This document shows, piece by piece, positions 38,201-45,960 of a DNA stretch of 59,917 bases. This stretch comes from a virus: positions 1 to 59,917 of the IMG/VR virus record IMGVR_UViG_3300026097_000024. One strand, 5' to 3'. Numbering within the stretch: position 1 is the stretch's first letter; each line of letters opens with the position of its first letter. The translations under genes were made by a program, and so were the position numbers. A model generated the notes under the pieces. The model ran no database searches. It was not told where the DNA came from and was given only the letters and a program-made list of their open reading frames with translations.

Positions 38201-41200
38201 CTCGAAGGCGGCGGCGGTTCAGGCGCAGAAGCAAGAGCATTATTAGGCAACAATGGAGTTATTACCAGTGTTGTAGTCACAAATAGTGGACAAGGTTATA
38301 TAAGTGCCCCTAGTGTACAAATTGAAGGCACCCAAACTGAAGACGGCACTCCTGCAAGATTGTCTGTGGTAATCGGTAATGGTCTTGTAAGAAGCATGCA
38401 TACTGCTCTGAAATTTGACAGAGTCAGCGGAATTTTTCAAATTACAAAACTTGCAGAAACTGAAACTTTCACAGGATCAGGTTCCCAATATATATTTCAA
38501 CTCACATGGCCAATGGACCTACGGAACACAACGATAGAAGTGGTTGTTGACGGAAATCTTGCTTTGAGTAGTGAATATCGATACTATAATAAGAAAGATA
38601 CAAGCAAAGGATATGACAGAAACTTTGGCACAATAGAATTTACTAATCCGCCTCGATCTGATGCGAATATTTCAATTAGTTACAGGAAATCTATTGACCT
38701 GTTGTCCGCACAAGATAGAATAAATTTGTTTTATGATCCTGCAACAGGGCAGTATGGTAAAGATCTTAGCCAATTAATGGATGGAATTGATTATGGCGGT
38801 GTTGAAGTAAAAAGCTTTGAATTTAGTGGAATATCTGGATGGGACACAGACGATTGGTACAATGGTATATGGGATACTTACGATACCACATTTGATGACG
38901 AAATTTTTGAGCTTGATGGTTCGACACTTGCATTAGATCTTGCTCAGCCGTTAGCACTAGGAGTGACCTATAACATCTATAAAAATAATGTGCGAATAGA
39001 CGATCCGTTGTTCGGAACAGGAAACGAAACTAATCCTAATGCTCAGATTCCTAGCTTTGTAGGCGACGGACAGGTACAAACTATCAATTTAGGAGATTAT
39101 GATATCTCTGCAAATGCAGGTGATATTTTTGTGGTGAGAAAGATAGACAGTGACGGAAGTTTCCTACCAAGTCCAGATACATATGATACAATTGTACAAG
39201 GTGGTAACCTGGCATATTCCACAGCCACCGGTCTGAATGCAGAAGACATTAACATAGATGGCGACGGGTTCGTCACTCCAACTACTTCAAAAGGTCCAGA
39301 AGAAATTGTGCCAGGACAGTTGTTAGATACTGTGGATATTCAAGTTTACGAGCAACCAACTCAAGGTAGTAGTTTAATTACCATGCGCAACTATATTGGT
39401 AATGGAAATAACAAAACATTCAATCTAGGTACAATGCCACTCACCGAAGAATCTCTGTTTGTAAAAGTAGATTATTCTATTATATCCAAAAACGATTATG
39501 TTATCGATTACGACAATAATACTGTTACTTTTGATACTGCTCCGGCGAATGATACTAGAATTACTATATTGATTCTAGGAACATCAGGAAACCGTGTTTT
39601 GGATATAGATTCATTCATAGGTGACGGGTCTACAAATGACTTTTTAACAAATGTAAGGTGGAGAGAAGACATAAATTATTTTGCAACTGCAAACGGAAAA
39701 TCACTTCCTAGCATATTAGTTGAATCGGATGATGCTTTTGAAGTATCTGGAAATGTCGTAATAAGATTTGCTGAACCGCCTGCAGAAGATGCAGAGATAA
39801 ATTTTGCAATATTCGAAGGAGATCAACAAAGTTATAGCACAGTAGTAATTGATGAATTTGAAGCAGACGGCAGTACAACTGCTTTTGACTTAAGCCAACC
39901 TCTGTTTGGAAGCAGTCCTGGAAACTTTTATACCATAGTAAAAGTAAACGATAAAGTATTAAATGCAGGGTACAATGAGATATTTGAAGTGTCTTCTCTG
40001 AGAGAATACCAACTTAAATTATATCAAATACCTACTGGCACTGTAAACGCAGGGGAAGTAGAAGTATATTTGAACAACGAAAAACTTAATTTCTTACAAG
40101 ATTGGAGTTTTGAAGGCGCAGGAGCATTTGATCCTTCGGTGTCACTAGACACTCAGGCAGGGAGCACAATTATTCTCAGCGAGAATATAGGATTAATCGG
40201 CGACAAATTGAGAGTTTTTATAATAAGCAATGGCGAATATCGATTTGGGTATTTTGAAGATTCTACAACTGACGATTATGAATCATTTGTGTCTACTCCT
40301 GGTACTTTGCATCTTGACGATCCTTACAACCACGGTGATAATATAACAGTTTATCAATTTAGTAATGACATACCTCAAGGAATAGATAGACAAAACTACG
40401 ACATAATAGAAAGGACACCGTTAACATTCCAATCAGAAGATTATTACGAATTACGACAACTTCGTACAGGATTGATACCACTTCGCAGTGAAACTTTAGA
40501 TGCACAGTATGTGTGGGTTGTTAAAAATGGAAGTTTACTCAATCCGAGTGTTGATTATGATGTCACAGAAAACCGTAGATATGTGAAACTTGTAGACCAA
40601 TTGAACGAAAATGATGTTATTGAAACAATACATTTTGCAAATGTTCAGCTAAAAAACAAGTTTGGATGGCGTCAATTTAAAGATATGTTAAATAGAACTG
40701 CTTATTATAGGATTGACAATACCACAGAAAATATTTTAACAAAGGAACTCCGTTGGTACGATAGAACTATAATACTAGATCGCGCAGATAACTTACCTAA
40801 TCCAACCAGTACACTGCCAGGAGTAGTTTTTATTAATGGAGAAAGAATAGAATACTTTGTTAAAGATGGAAATGAATTAAAACAATTGAGACGCGGCACT
40901 TTAGGCACAGGAGTACCAGAAGTTCACCAAGTGGGTTCAGATGTACAGGATCAAAGCAGAAATACTATAATGCCTTACAGAGACGAAACAGTAACACTTA
41001 TTTTTGATGGCGACGAAACAACTAATACATTCGAACTTGATTTTATTCCTTTGAGAGTAGACGAATTTGAAGTTTTTGTAGCTGGACGCAGGCTCAGAAA
41101 AAATATGATCGATTCTTATCAATTTGAATATACTCAAAACGGGGAAGTGGTATCAGCAATTGCACAAGATTCTCCAGAGGGTGATGTGGTTCTTCCACCT

Positions 41201-41377
41201 GAATATACGGTGGAAAATAATATTCTTACATTGTTAGAGTCCCCAGGTGTAAATCAAAAAGTAATGGTTGTGCGCAAAATTGGAAAACTGTGGACAGATC
41301 CTGGAACACCTCTTAGCGACGCAGACACAGACATTGGAAGATTTTTAAGAGCAAAAACAGTTGAATTACCTCGATAA
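26228..41377 (+). CDS. Giant 5,049-residue baseplate/tail protein in the gp7 position
   Basis: A single uninterrupted frame of 15.1 kb. The first 150 residues (HLPRYFRTQVNSKFLSSTFD, EYYWLPNGPQTVN) match the start of large wedge-associated proteins that replace T4 gp7 (1,032 aa) in marine T4-like phages. Recurrent modules follow. Four short aromatic/Gly units like chitin-binding CBM5/12 folds lie at about residues 1434, 1693, 2203 and 2924. FG-GAP/propeller-like repeats lie at about 2118-2190 and 3000-3190. Two GxGYxxPPxVTI units lie at about 3618 and 3980. A duplicated NGVRIDDPFFGT-type segment lies at about 2555 and 4250. It probably forms the baseplate rim and receptor-contacting arms. The domain calls are by eye. 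RBS AAAGGG lies close upstream. Confidence 0.85.
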   Translation: MAYENDQNEFPLPANGDSNRRSEKHLPRYFRTQVNSKFLSSTFDQLIQPGVAEKINSYIGREVAKAYQQDDTYLTDVSIDRKNYQLEPASVITDELGNVEFYKDYNDYINQIKNFNGNTVDHSRLNEQEYYAWNPHIDWDKFTNFREYYWLPNGPQTVNIVGQNTDIVSTYTVRLSDNLDNYGYVFTPDGLTQNPTLKLYRGVKYRFDINTPGLPITFKTKRTLDEDFLIDEGISIQSVENGVIEIEFSSEVPNNIYYVAENDINASGLIKVANIEEASFIDVESEIIGKKTYTSSTGVALSNGMKIKFQGEVVPAIYQNTEWYVEGVGDKIQLINESSLNVASVFASTLPIEFDTEGFDRSPFDEAIGFPAAKDYFVINRASKDGNLWSRYNRWFHRSVIEKSAEINNQQISIDQSQRAKRPIIEFDAGLKLANFGTFAKTDVDLVDNFTIDIFSTIEGSAGYNIDGVDITDGMRILFTADTDILVRNRIFEVQFITFASGSIDNRQITLVDVTDTHPVENETVLVRQGNTFGGTILHYNDNKWILSQSKVSVNQAPLFDVFDENGNSYLDSSFYQASTFTGTKVFSYKQGVGPVDSELGIPLSYRTIENVGDITFSFDLLQDSFSYQIENESFTKGTNIGFVRTYSNIDNFDTKSAWIKAEDLSSQPVIRQYVFDNTFTSFDIDVYDNSAEINDLWIKVYVNNELKFQDIDYTIQTTPNNNSTISFTNDLNIGDIIVIKTKSSAPKNNNGYYEIASNLEKNPLNNDLNEFTLGEVNDHVSSIVEETDSFNGLFPGVSNLRDAGPISKYGKKFIKHSSPLNLALYHMVDKEANIVKSLRYARREYGKFKRLFLQTANELGYDGPVKEHVDRILQEIVKDKTDSMPFYFSDMIPLGASKRITIEIEDADSQNFFGLSEIFDLSIPSRKAVQVYLNGVQLTHQKDYTFNSDGFVVLTASKQIGDIVDIYEYETTNGSYVPPTPTKLGLYPKYEPVLYNDNTYLESTNVIQGHDGSIIIAYNDFRDELLLELERRIYNNIKIDYDVNYIDIHEFRNGEYRNSGFNNTEINNAILADFVQWTQLIEEDYAENNSFERSNSFTWNYSSMTDSQGQSLPGFWRAVYKHAYDTDRPHTHPWEMLGFSIKPTWWDSQYGPAPYTSDNLLLWEDLEKGVIRNPGQRFLLDKKYQRPGLTSHLPVDNQGNLLSPAASGYAKNYITTNIDNSFEFGDESPVETAWRRSSEYPFAFITAWALTQPSKLFGAGFDRFRQVRNIAGELIYTPTQTHIRLEDLIFPNTENESEQRFTSGLVNYIAGYMTANITTPFENYQDKIKKIGNQIGFKLGGFTDKSKFNLILDSRTPLNQGNVFVPEENYKVFLNTSTPIDTINYSGVIIEKQPGGYVVRGYDQEQPVFKVYPTIALENDPVITVGGISESFVTWDSNKTYTIGQNVEYEGSYYRVAEQHTSSPSFDIDKFSKLPSLPLIGGRSAVFRRKFFENKVSEIPYGTLFRTVQDVVDFLLGYERYLETSGFIFDYFDEEDETVNDWKKSAKEFMFWTTQNWAAGSVISLSPGAKQIKLVSEYSTVDNIFDSFYGYTLYKADGKKLVEEFSSLSRQNPNEFILKPKNTADGIYAIKLPLVQKEHVVLLDNRTVFGDIIYDLEPGYRQERIRALGYRTADWDGSLNIPGFIYDDAPVTEWEPWKDYAIGDLVKHKEFYYAADNKIAGKESFDSSEWNRLPKEPAPVLLTNFDYKINQFADFYDLDSDNFDIEQQRFAQHLIGYQNRNYLANIINDDVSQYKFYQGFIQDKGTKNSLTKLFDVLGNTNKDSLEFYEEWAIKSGQYGAADGFDEVEFLLDEEKFRLTPQPIELVQTVSGEETDLIYRIRPFEVYQKPENYNHAPFPTVYINDGYTKNSGYVNPEDVQHVVSDYDAILNINFKDCKNNDYVWVGNEKLSWNVYKHSRTNLNIESLIQGESEFTIVLDSTPRDIQVGEILGVYDLITTEITPEDSTYQSITQTTAAIGNFYKVKDVIVNKIILETNEPIDDIEKCKGKISRFISARKADLSTANSYAESGLENNDIIWIDDAGNNQWTVLQKNSGFNELETISNHEGDSTDHDYAQTVSANNSNTVIAVGAPNNQNGKVYIYYRGSNSSNWKLTQTLEPSEVADPGQRYGESVSISPDGKYLVVGSPDASNVKTNYKQNYVTTNDYAAGDIVKFQEVLWQAVVDVEGAESNIQFGSFDGVAQSIERLNIGTSSSQKVNTILTGNYPFTNQTTDHLIIRAPEDMYEGSAIGDQIKLKWNLLTFANQDQTEIEARQPFDNEIAGINGAFLTDKHEIRFKIDAILYIDASTNVPNIGDRVEVENAFGTVEYTYLEGARLTIYLKDVNGQFPVADSLFTSEGDFVGEYERAAPAETIDTSDVYGGFWAITVPDYNVNTNTEDEGRGLVYVDFIPNNQADTNRFYYNILDFETSTINSENTINSYIQALSYQSPAGGAGGSTDAFLSDLFVVRAPKVLTDNLNIVSEGNQNNDEIDLHMPLLPRFYVDLSQPLDNNVEYFVILNGVRIDDPFFGTTLQTNPNAETSTIIGDGATTRIFFDDLGIEFAPTDLLQIQRSGTLVNVVSVNPFGTVLQDINLSYASFNRRHTIYDLWDGYINFDFTVFNPATGEPFEPRVGDTVVDVTTDAEAVVTFYQRNGSNVTIFVKAVTGNWSLGNQFGDNAEIKYLGTPGDPDPAYRNDQVMGQTQFTSLGFDSAGIGKLIVLSNVENIPVSNQSVIIDNEYWLYREGNVLGIPRSASIPSLDNNDWQRTFNIPATSTGTVSGLVKEGLYSVYIAEGSGRFSLVNDFSVPEKQNNFRLGAKVKLREFNDLYRLFVQATGDQNLTGNDEDFTSWGRIYFVNQGIDNFSNRWNWDFARNKRFIGQFVTSVSYVENDIVFHNGELYVATTNIAPGSFNANDWRLIPDEDRTEFVGYIPNDTDLVLGEDSSSILSATEDLLVFAKDFDTSENGEVLVVSNNNRTSAPNEVLIYRSFNGNYLKSQVIEAPNNFVGFGDVVSISSDGTVIAIGLPFDDTSKLDQGQVNIYQQVDGSFVQTQTLNSPNNESAEMFGRYLDFDNNTLIVTGKNADSSEITTFDTNTTIFDNGFTKYKNYDNDSGVVYVYERINNTLVYAQTLSYNDNAVDYFGRNITIKNNHIYVGLPRYQSELGRQGSLVDYSRNQNITVLEQIRNPKFTVNLEKIKKVILYDTKENELLTYLDYIDPIQGKIAGPAEQEISFKTYLDPATYTIGTIDLNVNNTNSWGPEQVGRVWWDLTNAKFINPYQGNVIFSANNWNTLFDSNTIDIYEWVESNILPNEWDEISDTEEGISRGISGKSRYGNLVYVQKQVYDEVAQSFSNKFYFWVKGKTTVPNVEWRTISIDNVAKLISDPASQGYRHVNFINENSFVLHNCDNFIKNKDVSLSVQYWTIDDQENNIHNQYQIVTEGLATSIPKRDIERKWFDSLIGYDEQFRNVPDPNLSIKQKYGILNRPRQSWFVNRFEALKQVIERVNTVLLQNLIIDDKDISPLLESDPPPSSLTNLYDTTVDTVADLDFVGVARAQRAVLTPVIENGKVTRVIIENAGRGYLVPPTVTIAGQGSDAVIETTIDSLGKIDSITILNQGFNYDSNTVLSVRRFTALVTNDETIQGKWALYERNSDTREWLRIESQSYSVPLYWEYADWYAKGLSEFTNIDYLIEESFQLQSLEDNIGDIVKISNIGTGGWLLLEKIDNQNTPDYTVNYKTVGRQNGTIQFKDSLFDNKVSLVGFDSISYDTKFFDAQPTIETRKILNAIKNNLLIDELSIEYNALFFASIRYVFAEQGYVDWAFKTSFVKAKHNVGDLREDITFNNDNLPSYEQYLNEVKPYKTKLREYLSSYEKIDNTQSVTTDFDLSPTYNEDLKQILPQIVRVENNNIIGTNADFETYPNRHWLENVGYEVTSIEIADGGSGYTFPPVITLEGGGGSGAEARALLGNNGVITSVVVTNSGQGYISAPSVQIEGTQTEDGTPARLSVVIGNGLVRSMHTALKFDRVSGIFQITKLAETETFTGSGSQYIFQLTWPMDLRNTTIEVVVDGNLALSSEYRYYNKKDTSKGYDRNFGTIEFTNPPRSDANISISYRKSIDLLSAQDRINLFYDPATGQYGKDLSQLMDGIDYGGVEVKSFEFSGISGWDTDDWYNGIWDTYDTTFDDEIFELDGSTLALDLAQPLALGVTYNIYKNNVRIDDPLFGTGNETNPNAQIPSFVGDGQVQTINLGDYDISANAGDIFVVRKIDSDGSFLPSPDTYDTIVQGGNLAYSTATGLNAEDINIDGDGFVTPTTSKGPEEIVPGQLLDTVDIQVYEQPTQGSSLITMRNYIGNGNNKTFNLGTMPLTEESLFVKVDYSIISKNDYVIDYDNNTVTFDTAPANDTRITILILGTSGNRVLDIDSFIGDGSTNDFLTNVRWREDINYFATANGKSLPSILVESDDAFEVSGNVVIRFAEPPAEDAEINFAIFEGDQQSYSTVVIDEFEADGSTTAFDLSQPLFGSSPGNFYTIVKVNDKVLNAGYNEIFEVSSLREYQLKLYQIPTGTVNAGEVEVYLNNEKLNFLQDWSFEGAGAFDPSVSLDTQAGSTIILSENIGLIGDKLRVFIISNGEYRFGYFEDSTTDDYESFVSTPGTLHLDDPYNHGDNITVYQFSNDIPQGIDRQNYDIIERTPLTFQSEDYYELRQLRTGLIPLRSETLDAQYVWVVKNGSLLNPSVDYDVTENRRYVKLVDQLNENDVIETIHFANVQLKNKFGWRQFKDMLNRTAYYRIDNTTENILTKELRWYDRTIILDRADNLPNPTSTLPGVVFINGERIEYFVKDGNELKQLRRGTLGTGVPEVHQVGSDVQDQSRNTIMPYRDETVTLIFDGDETTNTFELDFIPLRVDEFEVFVAGRRLRKNMIDSYQFEYTQNGEVVSAIAQDSPEGDVVLPPEYTVENNILTLLESPGVNQKVMVVRKIGKLWTDPGTPLSDADTDIGRFLRAKTVELPR

Positions 41378-41380
41378 ATA
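41373..41380 (+). promoter_or_regulatory. Late-promoter box GATAAATA
   Basis: GATAAATACATT overlaps the stop codon of the giant gene and precedes GCAGGAAAA and the ATG at 41399. It allows the fibre genes to be transcribed independently of the 15-kb gene. Confidence 0.6.
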
Positions 41381-41398
41381 CATTAGCAGGAAAACAAA

Positions 41399-42013
41399 AT
41401 GACAGATAGATTTAATGACATGAACGGCGTTTTATTACAAGGACACATTAAAATACATGATCCCAATTCTGGTGAAGTTTTAATAGATAAAAGAAACGCA
41501 ATTCATTATGAAAATATGAGTATTAGCCTTGCAGAAAGTCTAGGTAATGGAGGCCAAGGTTGGATCTATGAAATGGCGCTAGGAAATGGTGGAACTTCTG
41601 TTGATCCAACCGGCATCATAACCTATCTTACCCCGAATTCAACCGGAACAAATGCTAGTTTGTATAATCAAACTTTTTCTAAAGTTGTTGATGATAGATC
41701 TGTTAACAATGTAGACCCTGTTAGAAACAAAATAGAAACTCGACATGTAAGTGGTACAAATTACACAGATATATTAGTGACATGCTTGTTAGATTATGGT
41801 GAACCAGCAGGTCAAGATGCATTTGACAATGCCACTGATATTGATAGTTTATATGTTTTTGATGAACTAGGATTAAGATCTTACAGCGATGCTGGCACAG
41901 GTAGATTGTTAACACATGTTGTTTTTCATCCTGTGCAAAAATCGCTGAACAGATTAATACAAATTGATTATACTGTTAGGGTACAAAGTTTAACAGGTTT
42001 TAATGAGGGGTAA
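41399..42013 (+). CDS. Conserved structural protein before the fibre genes
   Basis: A 204-aa protein with the stretch NGVLLQGHIKIHDPNSGEVL (residues 9-28), NAIHYENMSISLAESL (about 35-50) and IYEMALGNGGTSVDPTGIIT (about 56-75). From memory this arrangement is conserved in marine T4-like phages just upstream of the short tail-fibre genes. It is beta-rich and lacks enzymatic motifs. Its place between the giant wedge protein and the fibres suggests a connector or baseplate protein, possibly the gp8 slot, but similarity to T4 gp8 is not evident. Confidence 0.65.
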   Translation: MTDRFNDMNGVLLQGHIKIHDPNSGEVLIDKRNAIHYENMSISLAESLGNGGQGWIYEMALGNGGTSVDPTGIITYLTPNSTGTNASLYNQTFSKVVDDRSVNNVDPVRNKIETRHVSGTNYTDILVTCLLDYGEPAGQDAFDNATDIDSLYVFDELGLRSYSDAGTGRLLTHVVFHPVQKSLNRLIQIDYTVRVQSLTGFNEG

Positions 42014-42017
42014 TTGA

Positions 42018-44048
42018 ATGGCATACGAAATATCATATACTGATCGAGCCAATAAAGGCACAATTACCATTGAAGATGGAGTTCTTAATCAGGAAACCAG
42101 TTTAAATATTCCAGGAAGAAATACAACCGCCTACGGAACAGCCATCGGCGAAAATTTTTTACATCTGTTAGAAAGTTTTGCAAATAACACAGAACCTGAT
42201 CGTCCAGTAGAAGGACAACTTTGGTACGATACATCCCTAGGTGCGGAACAATTAAAAGTCTATGATGGCACTAATTGGGTACCTGCCGGCGGGATTATAC
42301 GAGCAACAACAGAACCTGATGCAGTAAATAGTCAAATTGGGGATCTTTGGGCAGATACCGATAACCAACAACTATACTTATTCACAGGATCAGGATGGAT
42401 TCTAGTAGGTCCCCAATTCAGTGCGGGATTAGCAACAGGAGCAACGCCTACTAACATAATAGGCACTGACAATAATGAATACACTGCAATTATTGTTGAA
42501 GTATCGGCACAACCAGTTGCAATAATATCTAGCCAAACATTTACTCCTAAAACTACCATTCCGGGATTTACAACGATTAATCCAGGCATAAATTTGTCCA
42601 CACGAAATATTTCAGGCGACGGCGAACCGAAATACTATGGAACTGCACAAAAGGCAGAAAGCTTGATTGTAGCGGGCGAAACTGTCGATGCAGGTCAGTT
42701 TGTGAGAAAAGATGTTACAGGAACAACCTTATTTCCAATCAATATACAAAACAACCAAGGAATAAACTACGGTGTAAATGCAGAACTTAATATAGGTGTA
42801 GAAGGAACAGCTGGCATTATTCAGCATCAAATTGAAGGGTCTAATATTGATATTCGAGTACGCAATTCGGGTACAACACAAACTGTAATGCGAGTAGACT
42901 CTAGCCTAAGAGTAGGAATTAACAATGAAGCACCTGACGAAGCTTTAGATGTTACAGGTAATGTGCAAACTAGCGGAAAAATACTCCTTAATGACACTAC
43001 CGAAAGTAATACATTTGGTACAGGTAGTCTAATAGTCAAAGGCGGAGTAGGTATTGCTAAAAATTTAAATGTTGCAGGTGATGTTCAATTCACTAATTTA
43101 ACAACTACACAGAACATTGTGCCTGACACAAACAACACCCGCAGTTTAGGCACTGCATCTGCAAAATGGCGGGAAGTAAATGCTACAACTTTCAAAGGAA
43201 ATTTAGAAGGTAATGTAAGCGGCACGATTACAGGCAGAGCGGGTTCTGCTGATAAAATTACATCGGCAACTACTTTTAGAATGACAGGAGATGTTATCGC
43301 AGATGACTTTATCTTCGACGGACAAACCGGCGGAAGCACCAAGACTTTCACGACCACAATAAGTAACCAAATAATTGCAGCTAAAGATCCTGTTCTAAGT
43401 TCTCAAGTAGATGACGAAATTTTATTAAACAGGGTTTCAGGAAATACCGGATTATTTAAAATCAGTAGAAGAAATTTTTTGTCCGCGGTACCTACAAATC
43501 CACCCGGAGTAATATTGCCTTTTGGAGGTAACGCAGCTCCTTCTGGATGGCTACTTTGCGATGGTAGCCAGTACAGGATTGCAGATTATCAAGCTCTATT
43601 TGATATAATTGGATATAATTTTGGTGGGCGGTCTTCGTTGCCAACTGGCGTGTTTAAAGTACCAGATTTAAGAGGCAGGATGCCATTAGGAGCAGATAAT
43701 ATGGGAGGCACCAGTGCTAATACAAACACTGCACCTTCTGCAGATGTAATTGGCGCTACTGATGGATCAGAAACAAATAACATTCTTGTTGAGAATTTGC
43801 CAGAGCACAAACATAATCTAAGAGGCGACAGCGGAGATCAGTATTATGCAATTCGTGATGTAAGTGGTACACCTAATGACGATGAAGCAATTGTTTATGA
43901 TGCGCCTACAGCCACAGGAAATGGACAAGCTTTATCAGACAGCGGCGGCGTTATTACCGGCATAGGAGAAACACTTGGAACTCCTTTAAACATAATGAAT
44001 CCAACAGTGACTTTAAATTATATAATTTATACAGGTAGGAGTTCTTAA
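42018..44048 (+). CDS. Tail fibre with C-terminal tail-collar domain (gp12-like)
   Basis: A 676-aa protein. Residues about 1-125 form a module shared with the next two genes (AIGENFLHLLESFANNTEPD, then GQLWYDT and KVYDGTNWVPAGG). The centre has tail-fibre repeats (ALDVTGNVQTSGKILLNDTT near 310). The C-terminal 180 residues begin PPGVILPFGGNAAPSGWLLC (about 494-513) and contain VPDLRGRMPLGADNMGG and LPEHKHN, the signature of the phage tail-collar domain of T4 gp12. It is therefore probably a short receptor-binding fibre. Its stop codon overlaps the next start (TAATG). Confidence 0.85.
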   Translation: MAYEISYTDRANKGTITIEDGVLNQETSLNIPGRNTTAYGTAIGENFLHLLESFANNTEPDRPVEGQLWYDTSLGAEQLKVYDGTNWVPAGGIIRATTEPDAVNSQIGDLWADTDNQQLYLFTGSGWILVGPQFSAGLATGATPTNIIGTDNNEYTAIIVEVSAQPVAIISSQTFTPKTTIPGFTTINPGINLSTRNISGDGEPKYYGTAQKAESLIVAGETVDAGQFVRKDVTGTTLFPINIQNNQGINYGVNAELNIGVEGTAGIIQHQIEGSNIDIRVRNSGTTQTVMRVDSSLRVGINNEAPDEALDVTGNVQTSGKILLNDTTESNTFGTGSLIVKGGVGIAKNLNVAGDVQFTNLTTTQNIVPDTNNTRSLGTASAKWREVNATTFKGNLEGNVSGTITGRAGSADKITSATTFRMTGDVIADDFIFDGQTGGSTKTFTTTISNQIIAAKDPVLSSQVDDEILLNRVSGNTGLFKISRRNFLSAVPTNPPGVILPFGGNAAPSGWLLCDGSQYRIADYQALFDIIGYNFGGRSSLPTGVFKVPDLRGRMPLGADNMGGTSANTNTAPSADVIGATDGSETNNILVENLPEHKHNLRGDSGDQYYAIRDVSGTPNDDEAIVYDAPTATGNGQALSDSGGVITGIGETLGTPLNIMNPTVTLNYIIYTGRSS

Positions 44049-45949
44049 TGACTTATAGACTAAACAAAACCAATGGAGATCTATTGGTAGATCTAGTAGA
44101 CGGGCAAATTGATAATTCTACCACGGACATAACCCTTGTAGGCAGAAATTATAAAGGTTTTGGTGAGTTTATTAATGAAAATTACATCAAACTACTAGAA
44201 AACTTTTCTAGTACAAGTGCTCCTAGTAATCCACTAGCAGGACAATTATGGTGGGACACCAGTGATCAACGATTAAAAATATACGATGGAGCGACATTCA
44301 AAGCCGCAGGCGGCCCTATAGTTAGCAATCAACAACCCCAAATGGTCGCAGGTGACTTATGGATAGATAACGAAAATAATAAACTGTATTTCTTTGACGG
44401 CACTGACTTGGTTTTAGTAGGCCCGGAATATAATGCTGCGCAAGGTAAGACAGGTTTTGAAGTAATTTCAGCAATTGATTCTACAAGTGTTGATCGAACA
44501 TTATTAATGCTCTACATAGGTGGAACGCTACAAGGAATTTTTGCAAATGCAACTTTTTATTTGCAACCACAGACTATTCCAGGATATCCTGCAGATCCAA
44601 ATGATACAGCGAGTCCAAACAGGCAATTGATACAGGAAGGTTTTAATCCTGTCAGTGCATCTGATTTTAATTTTAGAGGAATATCAGATTCCGCTAGAGC
44701 ATTAGTTGACGATGCAGGTTTAGAAAAAACAGCAGCTAATTTTATTCCATCTGATGCAAATGGTTTTACTACCGGCAGTCTCAAGGTACAAAATAGTGCA
44801 GGTCTAAGTGTCGGAGTAGGCGACACTGAATATGTTATATTAAAAGTAATTGGAAATACTAGCATTTTAGAAAATCAAATTTCTGAATCTGACATGCAAT
44901 TTAGAGTACGACTAGGTAACACCTTTTATCCTAGCATGTATGTAGATACTAGTGAATTAAAATTAGGAATATGGAATACTACTCCGTCTGCGGAATTAGA
45001 TGTTACAGGTGCAGGCAAGTTCAGCGGCGATTTAACTGTAGGCGGTAACTTGCTGGTACAAGGTAATGCAACATATTTGAATGTTTCGACTTTAACAGTA
45101 CAAGATAAAAATATAGAACTAGGACTTTTAGATGACAGCACAGAAGGAAATGATGCCGCTATAGACGGAGCAGGAATAATAGTAAGGTCTACTGACGGAA
45201 GTAAAGATTTTACCTGGGAGCAAACTACCGGTAATTGGACATCAAATCAAAACATTGATATATTGAGCGGCAGATCTTATAGAATATCCGACAACTTAGT
45301 TTTAGATTCTACAACACTAGGCCCAACTGTTACCAACAGTAGTTTAACTAGTTTGGGAGTTCTAACAGATTTAACAGTTGATGACCTATATATCGACGGA
45401 GCATCAATAGAAAGAATAAACGGCACCGGAATAAACATTGTAGCAAAAGGTGATATTTTAGTTGACAGTCAAAAAATTAACGGTGTAGTTACTCCCGATA
45501 GAGGAACAAGGCAGGGAGACTTTACATACAGTGGTGGCGATTCTGGTAATTATATTACAACCAAGTCATATGTTGACACTGCTTTAGAAAACGAGCCAAT
45601 TGTTATGGCTTTAGACACAACAGGGTTAAGTGTTCCTAGCGCCGGCAATCCGTACACTGATGTTGCAGGTATTTTAGAATCTTTATATCCTGCAATAGCT
45701 AAAGCAGGTTCCGTTGCAAAAGTACATTGTACATCTTATGCCGGCGCTACTGTTTCAGGTATTGATGTCCAATCCGCAATGACTAAAAGTTATATAAGTG
45801 TTGATAAAGACAACAATTTATCTAGTGAATCAGTTGTTCAAGATGTAAATTTTGCATCTGCTAGTGGTTCGGCGTCATTATCGCCAACTAGATCACTTAT
45901 GACATTTACTTCAAATGGCGGCTCCTGGGTTTGGCAAAACACAGTATGA
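44048..45949 (+). CDS. Tail-fibre paralogue 2
   Basis: A 633-aa protein. The first 125 residues repeat the N-terminal module of the preceding gene (GFGEFINENYIKLLENFSST, then GQLWWDT and KIYDGATFKAAGG), so both probably attach to the same site. Around residues 310-365 AELDVTGAGKFSGDLTVGGN leads into GNATYLNVSTLTVQDKNIEL, a segment also seen in the partial fibre-like gene at the start of the window. The C-terminus ends in a beta-rich SLMTFTSNGGSWVWQNTV and has no collar domain. One-base overlap with the upstream gene. Confidence 0.78.
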   Translation: MTYRLNKTNGDLLVDLVDGQIDNSTTDITLVGRNYKGFGEFINENYIKLLENFSSTSAPSNPLAGQLWWDTSDQRLKIYDGATFKAAGGPIVSNQQPQMVAGDLWIDNENNKLYFFDGTDLVLVGPEYNAAQGKTGFEVISAIDSTSVDRTLLMLYIGGTLQGIFANATFYLQPQTIPGYPADPNDTASPNRQLIQEGFNPVSASDFNFRGISDSARALVDDAGLEKTAANFIPSDANGFTTGSLKVQNSAGLSVGVGDTEYVILKVIGNTSILENQISESDMQFRVRLGNTFYPSMYVDTSELKLGIWNTTPSAELDVTGAGKFSGDLTVGGNLLVQGNATYLNVSTLTVQDKNIELGLLDDSTEGNDAAIDGAGIIVRSTDGSKDFTWEQTTGNWTSNQNIDILSGRSYRISDNLVLDSTTLGPTVTNSSLTSLGVLTDLTVDDLYIDGASIERINGTGINIVAKGDILVDSQKINGVVTPDRGTRQGDFTYSGGDSGNYITTKSYVDTALENEPIVMALDTTGLSVPSAGNPYTDVAGILESLYPAIAKAGSVAKVHCTSYAGATVSGIDVQSAMTKSYISVDKDNNLSSESVVQDVNFASASGSASLSPTRSLMTFTSNGGSWVWQNTV

Positions 45950-45960
45950 GCACATATACG

